Shown piece by piece: positions 14,050-29,000 of a stretch of 64,000 nucleotides of DNA. Positions within the stretch are counted from its first letter, which is position 1. Each line of letters begins with the position of its first letter. The stretch covers positions 239,915 through 303,914 of the forward strand of contig VTPC01091300.1 of NCBI GenBank assembly GCA_011009095.1. The letters run 5' to 3'. A program made the position numbers and the translations under genes. The notes under the pieces are model-generated. The model saw only the letters and a list, made by a program, of their open reading frames with translations. It ran no database searches and was not told the DNA's origin. The stretch comes from Ignelater luminosus (lineage: Eukaryota > Arthropoda > Insecta > Coleoptera > Elateridae).

Positions 14050-17000
14050 GTAAGAGTTAATTTTATTGTTTACAGAAAAAATATCAAAATGTTTTGTTTA
14101 TTAAAAAAAATTTCTTGTCATTAAGAAAATAAAATTAAATAACTTGAAATCACTTTTAGTGATTTTATCAAGTTCATTTTGTTCTATAATTGCGTAACTT
14201 TACATGAGATTAGTGTGGAACAGAAAATTAAATTAGCAAGCATAGGACAACTGTTGTTCGTAGAAACAAGACAAAATACACCTTCATGAAAATAATATAA
14301 TCATATTGAAGCATTGCCTCCATTTGCTTATAACCAAGATATTTTGATACACAGAACAATTTTGTAAATCTGTCTTGTTACATTTTTAGTGACAATAAAC
14401 TGAGGACTTACTGTAATCACATAGAAATTGTTTGTTCAAACTAAATCGATTAATGAAGCTTTTTCAAGATATTTTGAATGCCAAGAACTGTTTTTCAAGA
14501 TCTTCATTGAAGGAAATACTTTAAAGTCATGAATTGGGTCCCATTACAATTCACCAAAAGGCTGGGCTTAATAGCTTAACGTATAACTGGGCCTCAACTA
14601 TTTTGGTTATAGCTTTCGAGGTTTTGGATAGTGTTGAATATCATCTACGAAAAGTCAGAAATCTCTTTCGCATAGATGTTTTGGCCGTTTACTTTGTAAA
14701 AACTTTTTGGTCAATAAATAAGTCAATACCAAATGCTACTGTATTAAACTAAAAAAGATTGGTATTAAGAAGACTTGATTTGTCCTGACTTGAAGACACC
14801 AGATGGTTGACAGTTCTTCTTTCCGTAGTCTAAGCTTGATGATGATGTTTTTAAATGGATTTGTTCTCCCGTGAGATTGGCAAGAACAAAAACCTACCAA
14901 ACACTCTTTTGGTTACAAATAGAGCTAATTCCAATATTTCGATTGCAGCAAGACTTCACCAAATTGTTAGAATATGTTTGCTACTTTCTTCCACATCGAA
15001 ACTTTACATATTCCTACTACCACCAATTGAAGTTTACAAAATGGTAGCTTCTTTGTGTCTCCACGAGTCCGACAAGATAATTTTCTCTCTTACAAGGTTT
15101 TGTACCCTGTTTCGAGTTGCCAAACATATTTTGGCTGATCATTTTTCACCTATGCCAGCCCTCTCTGACTCAATTTACTTAAGCTCTCTTAAAGTAATCT
15201 TACGTACTTTAGAAGCGTGTCATAAACATCCAGAACGTTTTCGAAACTGCCTGAAAACAGATCTTATTAAGAGTTCTTAGCAAATTACACCAGAATTGGC
15301 CTACTATCAAAGTCGGCAGAAGGTTTTGTGAGGCATCGGGAAAAGGTATTAGTGGGGCCCCAAAAAAGAATTCTTTTTATCGAAAAGTTGTGTAATTTTA
15401 TCTTCTTATCTTAATTTGTCCTCTTTTACCAGCTGTCACCAGTGTTGAGGATGTTGGCTAATTGATTTCTTCCGTTATTTGTCGTCTCCATTCTTTCCTG
15501 TCCTTAGCCATTTTGACCGCATCGTTCCATTCCAGTCCTATCTGTTGCAGGTAGTACTGGATCTCTTCGTTCCATCTGCGTCTTGGTCTGCCCTTGAATT
15601 CTTTTTCACTTTACCCATTTGCTAAACTTTTTTTCCCAGTCTCACCTATGGCATCTATCGGCCTCACTTCTAGTCTTCTTTGTATTTCTGTATTCCTCAC
15701 CGTGTTCAGCAGTTTTAAGCCCTCTATCCGCCATAGTATCTTCATCTCGCTTGCCTGTATTCTTGCTCTCTGGCTCTTACTCTGAACATTCTTAATTTTG
15801 TTCTTGTATATAATTCTTTCTTGTTGAAAATCTGTCTGTGGTGGCTTGTAGTCGATCGTCCAACTGAGCTTCCATCTTCCCATCATCTGTTATCCAAGAC
15901 CTAAATATTTGAACTGTTTCACCTGTTCTAATTCAATTTGTTCTATCCTTATTTTCACCTTTTGCGAGGTTCTAGCTATTACCATCGTCTTGTCCATATT
16001 AATTTTAAAATTATGCTGTTCCAGTTCCTAGCACCATACTTGTAGATTATGTTGTAAATGTTCTTTTTTATCTGCTAACAGTATGAGATCGTCCGCGAAG
16101 GCTAGATGATTTACCATCACTCTCTCCATCTTGTAGTAACCCCATGTTGTTTTTCTTATCTTCATTGCACACTTTTTTAAGACTTGATCCTTAACTACAT
16201 TAAACAAAATTGGGCTTAGTGTCCCCCCCCTCTTTGTCTTATTCCTGTGGTGGTTTCAAAGTTTGAAGATGTCGCATTTTTAGTTCTTACGTAATTCTTT
16301 GTATTTTCATAGACACATTTAATATTCCTTATTAATCCAGGGTATACATCACGTTCCTGCAGAATGTTCCATATATCCTCCATTACCACTGAGTCGAATG
16401 CTTTGGCGATGCCTATGAAACAGAGGAATATCTCACCATTCACTTCAATCGTTCGTTCGATTAACTGTTTTATCATATGTAGCGCATCAGTCGTTCCTCT
16501 CCCTGCTCTGAAACTATTTTGGGTATAATCCAACTTGTGTTCTATCTCTTCCTTCAAGCGTTCTGTCAGTCTGGATTCGAATATTTTCTCCACAACACTC
16601 AGTGTAGAGATACCTCTAAAGTTCTCGCACTTACTGGTATCCCCTTTCTTGTAGAGAGGCGTAGTAATCGCTATCTTCTAATCAGTTGGTATTTCGTTTT
16701 TTACAATTATTTTGTTAAATAGCTCTACCAGTAAGGTCATTCCATTTTTTCTTACGTATTTCACCATCTCCGCTGTTATGCCATCGTGCCCCGGCGCTTT
16801 CCCTATCGTTACTTTTCTTAGTGATGTTTTAAATTCTTCACTAGAGATTGGCTGGTCCTGGACTTCTTGTACGTTTAGTCCAAACTTTTCCCATGCTTCT
16901 TTCTTCGCCTTCAGAACTATATTCTTTGCCCTCTTTCTACTTGTTTTTTATATGTATATTTCTTAGGCTTCCTCTGTCTGGTCCTTTAGATATTTTAACC

Positions 17001-20000
17001 ATGCTACTTTTTTTTCTTTTATAACCAACTTTACGTCATTTGTCCACCAAGACGTTTGCTTTTTATTTATTACTTCTGCTGTGTAATTTTATTTATATTA
17101 TAATTATCAAATTTTCTTGGACATTTAAACGTATGGGACTCCTCTGAGCGCAGGGCCTTGGACTCAGGCTAGCCACGGCTTTTCTGGAAATTCTGCATTA
17201 CGAATGGCATGACGTAATTCGTAATTCCGAACTAATAATCTGTTGATTATTTAGGGCCTACGAGTGTTTAGAGTATATTTCAAGTGTTTTCCTAAAATCC
17301 TCAGACATTTAATAACATGAATAGTCTTTAAGTATGATATGTAATATTACAAATTTCTAAATTCTAGACGTACTTTTTGTATAATCAACTAATTCCATAT
17401 ATTATCTAAATCGAGCCCGACACAAGAATGTACAAATGAGACAACTTGCCATAGGCGCCACTGTGATGCTACACAGTAAAATGACATTAAATGCATCATA
17501 CACCACCTGGTTTACCACATTAAGGCGCCAAATCCTCTAGCTTCAGCCATACATAACTAAGCTGATTCCCTAAACGGACAAGCTGACATACCACTGAAAA
17601 AGAATTGCTGAAGATTTTACTCAGCATCTAGATTATACGCTGAGTTTGTCAAAGGTAGTGATGGGGACAGTTTTTTAACTTCAGATTTAGTGAAACTTTC
17701 TATTAAAAAAAGATATGCAATGTGCTCGAAATACTGCGACAGCTGCAGCAGCAGAGTCATTCGGAAAATTGTTTTTTACTGATACCTAGCATGCATTGAC
17801 AAAATTTCCTCTGAATTAAACGGCTGAGTGTTGCTGAAATCTGAGTAAAATCTGAAAAATACTAAGCACTAAACCAAATACGTAGAATAATGTCAAAATG
17901 CGGTTATCAAAGCATAGAGATGCTGTAGGAGCTTTGACTGATTTCTATACTTGTCGTTTTAGTTGGAGCCGCCACCGTCTTTGTGAACGTAATGCTTAAA
18001 TATTTTTAGAGAAGCTTTAAATTATGCTTTTTAAAAGTTTGAAATATTTTGGTTTATTTCAAGTTATTTCCGAGATTCCTTTTTCTACCATCTTATTATA
18101 AGGCTGTGAATGTTTGGAAGTCATTTAGTAACAGACAAAATGAGGTTCTAATATTACACAGCACTTGAACACTTATTTCTTCTTTCGACATTAAAAATTT
18201 CATTCATTATATCAAATTCAACTGTTTGCTGTAGTATCCATACAATCCTGGTAAGTGAAAGGCAGGTACCTTACATGCTACCAAAGCAGTGATACCGTTT
18301 TTAGCTTTTTCTTTTTTTTTAAGAACAGCAACGTAATAGAATAAGTCATTGAATATTGAGAAAAGATAAATATACAGGATGTTCAAACAATAATTTATGA
18401 AGAGGTGATACCATTGTTATTATGAAAATGTCAAGAAATGTTATTAAGGAAGGTTGTACCGAATAATTAGGTATCTTTACATATATTCCACAGATATTTT
18501 CAACGGTATGGAATGTTTCATTAAAACATGGTGCGCCAGTTTGTTGAAACGCTCTATATATTCTGGTGTAGCATTTTAAGGATCAAAATCTAATCAAAAG
18601 CTTTGAGTCTTATTGTAAGTTGCAAATAGATGGTTTTACTATACAGGGTGAATGAGAAATGCAAATCGTAATTCTCTCAGTATCAATGGTTTTTCGTTAT
18701 ACAGGGCGAGTTTTCAAGCATTTCTCAATTATCTTACATTTCCATGAATCTTTTAAGACAAAAGTATATTTGTCCGGAACATTGTGTGACGCAATCTACA
18801 TAAATCACATTTCAAAACGAGTACACTTTGGATCAACTCAATAAACAAAATCTAAATTTCAAGTAAGAATTTATATTCAAAGATACATCCTGTATAGCTT
18901 TTGTTTTAGCAAGCAATAAATCACTTTTGAAATTTTCAAGAAAAAGAGAAAAAATTGTCCAGATGTACCTTTAAAACTAACAACAGTTGTTTTCCGATTA
19001 TTTTTCTCTACATATACCAGTTTCCATTTGCCATAAAAGAGTAAACTCGAGTTGCAACAGCAACTTCTACTGCATTAACATCACATGCTATCAGCACACC
19101 TGCATAACAAAGTTGTGTTCGAACAGCGGGAACATCTAGACTGAAAACATGTTTTTCCTTAAAGGAGTGTCATGTTGGGGCATTTTTGGTCTTAGAAAAT
19201 TTTACTTTCATAAATTTTATATGCAGCGTTGGTTAGAAGGTTGTGGTGGTGAGACGTAATATAAGCTCTGTGCGCTCGGCGTGCATATTGATTCAGGAAA
19301 CCCTCTTAGAATATGGAATATCCGGAATACCACAACAAAAACATCATTTATCCTAACAAACAAGCGGTGCCGGTAAATGATGTTTAGTCTCCCTCACAAA
19401 AGCCAAGGCTAATTCCTTGATTTTTATTCACCGAAGAGAATTCAGCGGTTGTAAAATAATTTATAGTACTGCATAACTACATAATGGAATTTAATGAAAA
19501 CTTTTGTGATGGAAAAAGATCCTTTTTCTTTACAAAGAATTTTGCTTTATCTAAATTCAGGAAAAATTCCACTGCAGTATCTCGTAAATTTTTTCATGTT
19601 TATTATTTTTTACATAACGAAAATGAATGAAATGTTTTGAAGCAGATCCTTTTTCTTGTATTTGTTTACTTGGGGGGTTACACTAGATTTGTGATTGATT
19701 TCTTTTTTTTCTTCTCGTAGACCACCATTTATATAAAAGAGCAAATACAATTCAATTTGGGAATCTTCGAGATTCTGTAACAGTATTTTATTTTTGTTAT
19801 TTAGAAACAGATTACATCCATTGACTGATCCTTTTTTCATTACAGTGTCTGTCACAACTGAACTAATCAGTGATGAACTGGGTCAGTAGACGAATCGATG
19901 ACGCAAACCAGGCTTCATCTTATATCTGTTCTTGGAAAATGAAGTTAAATTTTTAAAACTGTAAATTCTAAAAGGATTTTCAAATTGGTTTATTTTTTTC

Positions 20001-23000
20001 TTGAATTAGAAAATTATTTAAAGTAGACCACTTTCATACAATAAATGAGATACAATCTCTTCTAATATTATTAGATTTCTAAAAAGATCTAAACAGAATT
20101 TAGGAGAACAAACGAATAAAATCGAGTTTTAATTTAACAAGCAGAATTACCAGTAGGGTTCATTTTTGTAGGGAACAAGAAATTATTTGTTTATGTAAAT
20201 GGCAACCAAAATAATGTTGTACAGAAAAAGCAGGACTTCCCACTGAAATTACTTTGATGGGAATCAACCAAAACCTGCTGTTTGTAATTATTTTTGTTTT
20301 TGCTTTTTAATTATAGACATCGAACATTGTTTGAATTCAGTTTGGTTACTAAAGTAAATCAGAGGACAATGGAAATATTGAGAAAGAGTGAATACTAACT
20401 TCCTAACAGGTGCGCCACCATATTATGTTAAGTGTGCTCTTTACCTATTGCTAGAAAAGAAAAACAGATTAGAAGGACACTATAGCTATAGCTATAAAGA
20501 TATAACAAGTAGAACTGTTGATTTAATAACAGACATGGTGATAGAAGTCACAAAACCACAAAATTTAAAATGGGCATCATTTAAGCGTGTTTTAATGGTG
20601 ATTCAGGCTACAACTGTCAGTATTGATCTCTGGCTTGATGATCCTAGTGCACCGTAATCTTGCTTTAAAAGTTCTACTAGGACTACTAGCACTGAAATGA
20701 ATTTCACGCAATTCCGAAAAGGCTTGATGAAACTCTTTACAAAGCCCGAAAAACTCGATTGGCTCAAAAAAGACAATATGTCCAACCGATTCAAAAATCT
20801 CAATTGGACCAGAAAATCTAAAAAAAAAGTCCAAGACTTGATTGGTCCAAAAAGGTCGATAAATGGTTTGGTCGGCTCAAAATATTGATCGTACTGAAAA
20901 AAACCATAGAGCTCTTTTGGCTAGAAGCCTTCAATTGACTCAAAAGTATCTCATATCCAACCAGAAAAGGGCAGTCTAATTAGCAGCTCGTTATGATATT
21001 TGATATTTTTTTAAAATAACAAGTACAATCTTCGAAGTCAGAATTACTACATCATTAAAACAAGAAATTCCAACGCCTATTTCAGAAAGAGTCCTTGAAA
21101 GTGTTGTCTACCTTTTAGTTGCATTTTAATGGCCATTTTAACCAGATGATGTACCTTTTTGTTATTCTACGGTTAACACAATCTGCAATATTACGGTTCA
21201 TCTTCCCATTAATTTAGATCGATACATCTTCACAATCTTCTTCACTTGTACTCTTTGCTAATGTTGTTCAATGCTTATTAAGAAAGAGCTTGTCTGCTCG
21301 AAGAACCAAACCTAAATGATTTGGAAAAAAATGATTGACCAGGAAGGCTCTTTTGATTTGAAAACATCCATTTATCTAAGAAGTAAGATTCCGCTTTTTA
21401 AACATTTATCGGCCCAAACAACTCCACTAACCTAAAAACTCCAATTGACCCAAAAGACTTTAGCGCCGAAAGGTCTGATCAGCCTAAAAATCTTGGCCAG
21501 CCCGAAAAGCCTTAAAGGACCTCGAAGCCCTTTTGGCGCAAGAGTTAATTGGCTCGAAGAAATCCGGTAAATAAAGCCCAGACCGAAATTGTCAATGTTA
21601 ACTTTGTACTCATTCACTCTTCAAAGTTATTAAAATCAAGCCTAAAACTGAACGCCACATTGTGTTTGATACGAAAACGTTTTAAAGAAAACGAAATGAA
21701 ATGAAACCCGTTCGTCCAAGATTTCTGGATAGAGTCCCAAAGAAGCCCAACTTGAAAGTTCGGCTTGTATGAGCCTCTACACCTTACGTTCGTTTCCACT
21801 GTCTAACGATTTTTTATCCATGAAAAGGTTCTAATAAAACTAATGTTTTCATACTCCGAACTAAGTGAAGATTTAAAGAGAAGCGCTTTTGTATTTTCGG
21901 TAATATACAATAAAGTTGGCTTTAAAAATACGAAAGATATTGGCTTGTCTCATCTATTGTTGAATGCGTACTCTTTTGTCCATTGCAGAATGAGTTAATT
22001 TACTCTTCATACGGGAAAAAGCAAGAGAGCAGTTGGATTTTTGTCTGGTATAATCTTACATGGTCGAGACAATATCTGGTTTGTTTAACATATTATTGTT
22101 AGACCTACTTCTCTCCTTTCTTTGCTGTTTCACTGTTTAGAATGATACTATTTAATGCAGTAGCAATTTAGATACAATTCAGCTTATATGTGCCTGGTAG
22201 ATGATCAGATATCTTATTTTTTCCAAATGTCTGCACATTGCAAATGCAAACAAAAGTTGGACATCTTAAGAGACTTTTTAAAACGGGATCGAGAATATGA
22301 AATTCAGAACTGTCGTGATATTTATATAATTGAATCCTGGACAAAAACCTATTGTAAATTTTGGGCGGCTCGATCAGGAGTTTCTATGGTAGACTAAACT
22401 AGACCGTGTGAATCTGGGAAAACGATTTCAGCAAAAACCTTATTGCCGGTAAAAAAACTTAGTGCCTATGGAGAATATACCAAAGTATGATTCCATGTGT
22501 CCCACTTGTCGTGCCATGTCCCTTATCCGGTTGGTTCAACAATAGCAACTGGGAGATTCTGTATTAGAAAAAATGCAAAAAATGATATAACTACGAAAAC
22601 TGCAGAAAAGGCATTGTGTCAAAATACTCCTTATGTCTCTAATAAAAATTGCAGTGTTTAGCCTTATTGTATGGACTAAGACTAATCAAAATCCAAAGCT
22701 CTCTCTTTAGAATCAGATCAGGTACGTTTGAATAAAAATTCTCTGTCCAAATTACATTAGTCATACGTCCACTGAACAATAATACCACCAATCTTCAACA
22801 ACATGAAATGCCCCAAAGGGCCAAAACACATTTTTTTCTAAATCGGGCTTTTGGGAATAACCATTTTAAAATTTAGAGAAAAGCCATGTTCATGACTAGT
22901 GAATAGTGTTGTGGACAATTTTTGGTTGGGGCAGTAATTTGTCTGTATTTTTACTTATTTGATACAAAGATGCAAGACTCTATTGGAGTAAAGTAGAAAC

Positions 23001-26000
23001 AATTTAGACTTTAATTGAGACACTTTTCGATGGAAGATTCTATTGTGGAAATATTTAGACAGACATCCATTACTCTTTGTTACTCAATATTATTTAATCA
23101 ACAATTAGATCAGATAGAAATTCTTTGAGGTTTTGTGTGTCATCTTGGGTGTTTTAAGTCCTTTTAAATCCTTTACGTTTTTTATGAGAAACTTTTAAGC
23201 AAAGAATTTCAACATTTTGTAATTTTTCAAGATTTTGAACGAAGGTTGAGACGCGTTTTTTGGGAAATGGACATAATTCAATTGTATGCCTTGATATAAA
23301 AATCAGAATTTTAAATTTAGCATTTTCAACGCGTCCTTATCAGTTCTAAAGCCTCAAAACAGAATAATGTGAATGGTTGAACTTGACTCTATTGTATTTC
23401 ATTGAATAGAATAATAATAGAATGAATGATACTGTAGATGACAGAACAGGTATACTGCTGAAAATAGTCTTTATTATTCTTACTCAAATATTAATGATAA
23501 TATCAAGAGTAGGTATTTTCTTCTTTTTTATTCTATTAAGCCTATTGAAATAGATTGACAGAATCTAAAAATGTTTGTATCAGATACATATAACTGAACT
23601 ACATTTTTAGGGATGTGATACTAATAACATCAGAGTTAGAACCATATAATATTCTAATATACTGTATGACCATTCTCTTCTCCATTTTTTCCTTTTTCTA
23701 GAAAAATATTAATTATACCTCTATTGAAAGTAGAGCAGATAATTGATCTCCTATTGATTAAAATAATTAGAATTCAATTTGTAGAAAATTGGTTGTTACA
23801 GAACTTCAACACGAGACCACAAAACGAAAAATTTGAAATTCTTCCAGAATTTAAAGCTTTTTGTTCGGAATTAATCAATGAAATTTATGTACATGTTATC
23901 AGTTTATAAAACCTAACAATTGCCCTGGTCGGTATATTATTATGTGTAAAAGCTAGGAAAACTCACAGTAACGTATAGCATCGCGTTGGGTAAAGTAAGT
24001 ACTACCAAGAACCGACACTGCAGCTAATGGTCTCAAGGGAACCCTACCGGTAACACGCTATCGCCCGGAAACTAACCCGCTCTGGGAATTCCGGCAAACA
24101 AGCACTCCGGCCCGCCGTCACGTCACAATCACCTTCTCAAAGAATAACGGGACAAGACGCAATAGGATATCAGTTTCCATTTTGTTCTTTGTCCGGTCGA
24201 ATTTAAAGGCGATCCTTTCACGCAAGAAACAAAAATCAGAGAAAAGGGGGTTAAAAAGAGTCGACCCACGGTTTTGTTTCGTAAGCAAATTGTTATTACA
24301 AATACTTGATTTTGATTGAGAAAGTTAACACTTCCCAAGGGCTTATTTTACAAAATATCTGCAATTTTAGGGGGAAAGTCGCTTCTGGTAAGCCTTTTCG
24401 TAAACTTCTCTCCCAACTCGGACGAACTGGGACTGTAGTTTTCGATACTTGTACAAACTTTTTAGCTTCCTTGTTGCCTTTATGAAGACTCCCGTTGATA
24501 CAAGTTTATATTTTCGAAACTCAATTACATATTTAGTAATGTTTCAAAATTAAAATAAAAATTATTTTTGACTTGTGAAATTTTAAAAATGAGATGGTTT
24601 GTAGAAAAACAAATATTCAGAAATCTAAAAAAAAATTTTACTTTCTACGATGTTACACTTTCCTCATCAAGTAACTATTGGTTACAATAACGTTAAACAA
24701 CACGGTTATGTATAGATATTGAGAGGCGTATAAAGTTGCATAGAACATGAGCACGGCATGAAATTACACGTGCTTCACTCCCATAACTGTATAGTATAAC
24801 ATTACATTAATTTTGCAGCAAATTGCATCGAAATTATTAGGGAATATTCCAGCCTTGTCAGAGAGTTTAAACATATTAACTATCTCTTTATTACTAAGTA
24901 AAGATTGTGTTATTATTTACTTCATTTGTTGGTAAAAAAAGCCTCTTCCAAGTCGTTTATTCTATTTATTATCTCACAACTTGTAAAAAATGTTGAATTT
25001 AAATGACTGGAATTCAAACTTGTGCCCCGATCCACTTTATGCTGGTGGTTCAGTCTGGTGCGCGGAATTGTATAGATGTCGACAGTGGTCCCTCCGCGTT
25101 CCCGTTCCTTCCTATCTCCCGGTGATCCTACCACCCTGACCGGATTTTCAGGGTTGTATCTGGTCGCAGATCACCCATTCCCTGTTCCAGTACGAGTTCA
25201 TTCTGTGTTTAGAAGCCACAGGCATCCGGATAAACAACGTCTATGCTCTACGGAGAAACAACTATTGTCGCTTAACGCTTTCCCCCCTCTCCCATTAAAT
25301 CTACTTTGTATACGTCATAACCATAGTACCAAACATCATCAGCATCAGAACTGGATATTCGCCCTTGTCATCCCGTTGCAGTAAAATACACACACTACCG
25401 TCGATGCCACCACAGCGCACTAAGTAGGACACCAGACGTGCTTGTCCACAAATACTGTCACTTCATACTACACAGACAGAAGATACTGGCAACCACAACT
25501 AGCAACCAAGCTTCCTATTCCAGTCTCGCCTAAAACGGCCTCCGGAAATAACAGAGGGCACGCACGACATACCGGTGGTTACAGAAAATAAACCTTTGCA
25601 TTGGTTCAGAAATACCCGAAGGATCTCAGAGATCTAAAGACTCAAGCGGCCTAAAAAGTTAGAGCAACTCAAACGCCCTGAAAGCCCGACAGATGTATGA
25701 AGTAATAAAAACATTCTGAGACCGGTCCAAAATGCCCGGTTGGCCTGAATATATCATTTCGGCTTGATAAAGGTCAATTGACTCAAACACTAATAAGAAA
25801 AGCTCGATATAAATTTAACTCGCAAAGATCAATCTCGTGCAAGTTTGTTGCTTGTCGAATGTATTCGTCAGTATCAACTTTCTAATGTTTTGGAATTATC
25901 AGAATGAAAAAAAAGACTGGCTGTTTCTTGAAGAGAAGCAACCTTAACAAGAAGACACCGGCTCGAAGGACCGAACCGATCGGACAAAACCTGGTTGACT

Positions 26001-29000
26001 TGGAAGAAGTAATTGACAAGAAGAACCCATTTGGTCCAAAAACATCGATCCACCTGAAAAACCTTTTAGGCCCAACCAGAAAAACTTGATATAAACTCGG
26101 TTTGCAAAATCAGTTCTGTGCAGATCTGTTGCTTGCGAAATTTATTCATCAGCATCAACTTTCCGCGTGTTGATGTTTCAAGATTATTAAAATGGAAAAC
26201 AAGACTGCTGCACAACGTTATGTTCGGTATGAAATGTTTCTTAAAGGAAAGAGTTAAACTAACCGACCGGCCCGAAAAGTCCAATCATCCCAACCTCAAA
26301 GGTTTACTCTTATTAAAAAGCTCAACCTACACAAAAGGGAAAATCAATACCAATTTTTTCAGGGGTAACAGTTGATGTACTAAATATTCTGACTATAGCC
26401 AAAAACTTAACAGTTGAGATTTGCAACCCTATGGTATCTGGCGCGAAGAAGGCCCAGAAAAGTTCAATGTACTACCTAGTTGGCTATATTTCTTTATTCT
26501 TTAGACAGACTTGGTAGATTGGAGTCGCCTGTTATTGATTTTTATATTGAATGAATTTGTCCTCAGGTACTCTTGTACTTCAAAACCCTCCAGTGTTTAT
26601 TTTATGAATTCTTAACCATTTCCAGATTTTGTAGGCTTTCCATTGCAACATTTTTCCCAATTGTTTACTCATCTTGTAACAGTTTCTGATCAGGACTTTA
26701 GAAGAGTCTATTGACATGACTAATGGTCATGAATGCATACATAAAATAGTAGTGGGATCAATTTATTTTTGCGTTATTGAAATAAGCAGAAGGATTAAAT
26801 ACAAATCGTCTTTATGAGTTTTATCTGTAGTTGGTTAACAGTTCTTTATAATAAAGCAACTAATGCTGTAGACTAATACTGTTGATGGTATTGATGGTGG
26901 TGTTAATGAGTTTTGGTTTTATAAACAGTTCTGATCTTGTTTGTGTATTCTCTGCTGATTTTACTTCTGAGACTAAGTGCTTTGTGAAGGTTTTGATATT
27001 GTTTCTGTTAAATTCCATCTAAGTGGTTACCGAGACCACATGAAGCATTTTGTGCTTAGTAATTATCTTTTTGACTTTTCTTGTGTTGACTTCCAAAGGT
27101 CATTAGAGATACTTTATGATTTTTCTGTATTTTTAAGAAAAAATGTTACATTAAATCGCATATTTTGTAAAAATACTTTTTTTGTTTCAGGCGCTCTTCA
27201 AATAAAAAACAGCGAAGAAAAAGATCAAGGTAAATACGAGTGCGTTGCCGAAAACTCAATAGGTACTGAATATTCCAAGGCTGCCCTTTTATATGTAAAA
27301 GGTTTGTACTTTTTGATAATAGAATAATTTACTATTTATTAAGATTTACTATTTCTGTTAGTGCGAAGAGTACCACCTCAATTTTCTGTGCTTCCCCCAC
27401 CATTAAAAGAAGTTATGTTAGGTGCTGATTTAAATTTAACATGTATTGCTGTGGGTTCTCCTATGCCCTTTGTAAAATGGCGAAAAGGTGCTACTCAAGA
27501 ATTAACTCCTGAAGATAAATTACCAATCGGTGTCAATTCTTTGGAGTTAACGAACATTCAAGAATCTGCCAACTACACCTGTGTCGCTGCAAGTGCCCTT
27601 GGTGTTATTGAAACTGTTACTCAAGTTAAAGTACAATGTAAGTACTAAAAACAATACAAATGCTAGTTTTGTTTGGTTTTGAGTGTGAAGTATCATTTAC
27701 AGCATTACCGGGACCACCCACAAATGTAAAAGTATCAGAAATAACAGCAACATCAGTGCGACTAACTTGGTCATATAATGGCCCAGAAGACTTACAATAT
27801 TATGTTATACAATTTAAACCAAAATATGCTAATCAAGCTTATAGTGAAATATCTGGAATCATTACCATGTATTATTCTGTACGAAATTTAAGTCCTTATA
27901 CAGAGTATGAGATGTATGTCATAGCTGTGAATAATATTGGAAGGGGTCCTCCCAGTGCACCTGCCGTTGTTACTACTGGAGAAACAGGTATTAGTATCTG
28001 TTATTTTATTATTATACTCAGAATTTCATCATTTCATTGTTAGTGAAATCACATTTCAATGATGCAGTGAAAAAGTTCTTGTAAGATTTGTTTCTGTTTA
28101 CAAATATTACAGCTGTGTTACTGCTTATATTGTTAATTTTTGGTATAAAATATGTTATTTGGTAGTTACTACCATGTTTCTAGTTGTTGGAATATAATGG
28201 AACATCATGATCCAAAAGACTCAAAGAGAGAACTTTTGCAGTTCTAGAGGAAATCACTTCAGTACTTCACACTATTTATATTTTCTAACCAAAACCCAAA
28301 AACTCAAATTGAGCTTTTCACCAGGAAATGCATTCACTGGGAAATGATATTAACATTTCAACTTCCACCCATAAATAAAATTTTCCGCTACTAACCAGAA
28401 AAACAGACCCATGACCTGTTTGCTTGGTTACTACCCACTTAATCTTACTTAAAGCTCCTTTCATCACCTTTCTGTAAAGATTTTAAAATGTTACAGAGTT
28501 TATTGGTTTTTACATAATTTATTCTCAATATTTTGTTGCTTTCTCTACTAATTATTTATTTTTACTAATTTTAACCCCAAAAGATTCTTTTAGATGTATA
28601 TACAGTAAAAACAAATTTTGTAGAGCTACCAAGACACGCTAATTGAGGTCTGGAGGTCTGGAACCGACAGTGTCTACTTATTGGAGACTTTGCTGTATAT
28701 TAGTTTGTTGGTAGATTCATTAATATTATGAAAATGATGTTCCTCGGTAAAAAAGATTGCAAGACTTCACTAAAATTTTACGTAATTCTTAAGTTACAAT
28801 TTTTTAAAATATTTTATTTAACAATTTCATTTAATATTTTACTGCATCAATTAGAAATGTGATTATGAACGAATCATTGCATCAAACAAAAATTTTGGAT
28901 CAAATCATTTTTGTCATTTTCATGCAAACAATTTTCCATAATTCCTAATGGATTTTGTGGCTATGCCTAATGTAAGTTTTTTTGAATTTTTGTGTGCAAC

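Noticed and set aside
14855-15280. 141-codon plus-strand ORF in the large Lar intron as a gene
   Set aside because: No recognisable domain, no splice or promoter support, and length possible by chance in this much intronic DNA; recorded only as an unrecognised ORF.
20388-20657. 89-codon ORF after an acceptor-like site as an alternative Lar exon
   Set aside because: The translation has no Ig-like cysteine, tryptophan or YxC pattern, and no donor gives a frame-preserving exon.
24985-25080. tRNA-like or tRNA-derived SINE sequence (AGTTTGAATTCC on the minus strand)
   Set aside because: A box-B-like string exists, but no box A at proper distance and no cloverleaf could be drawn.
25076-25384. 102-codon ORF in the GC-rich patch
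   Set aside because: Low-complexity Ser/Pro/His composition with no domain; probably a by-product of GC-rich repeat DNA.
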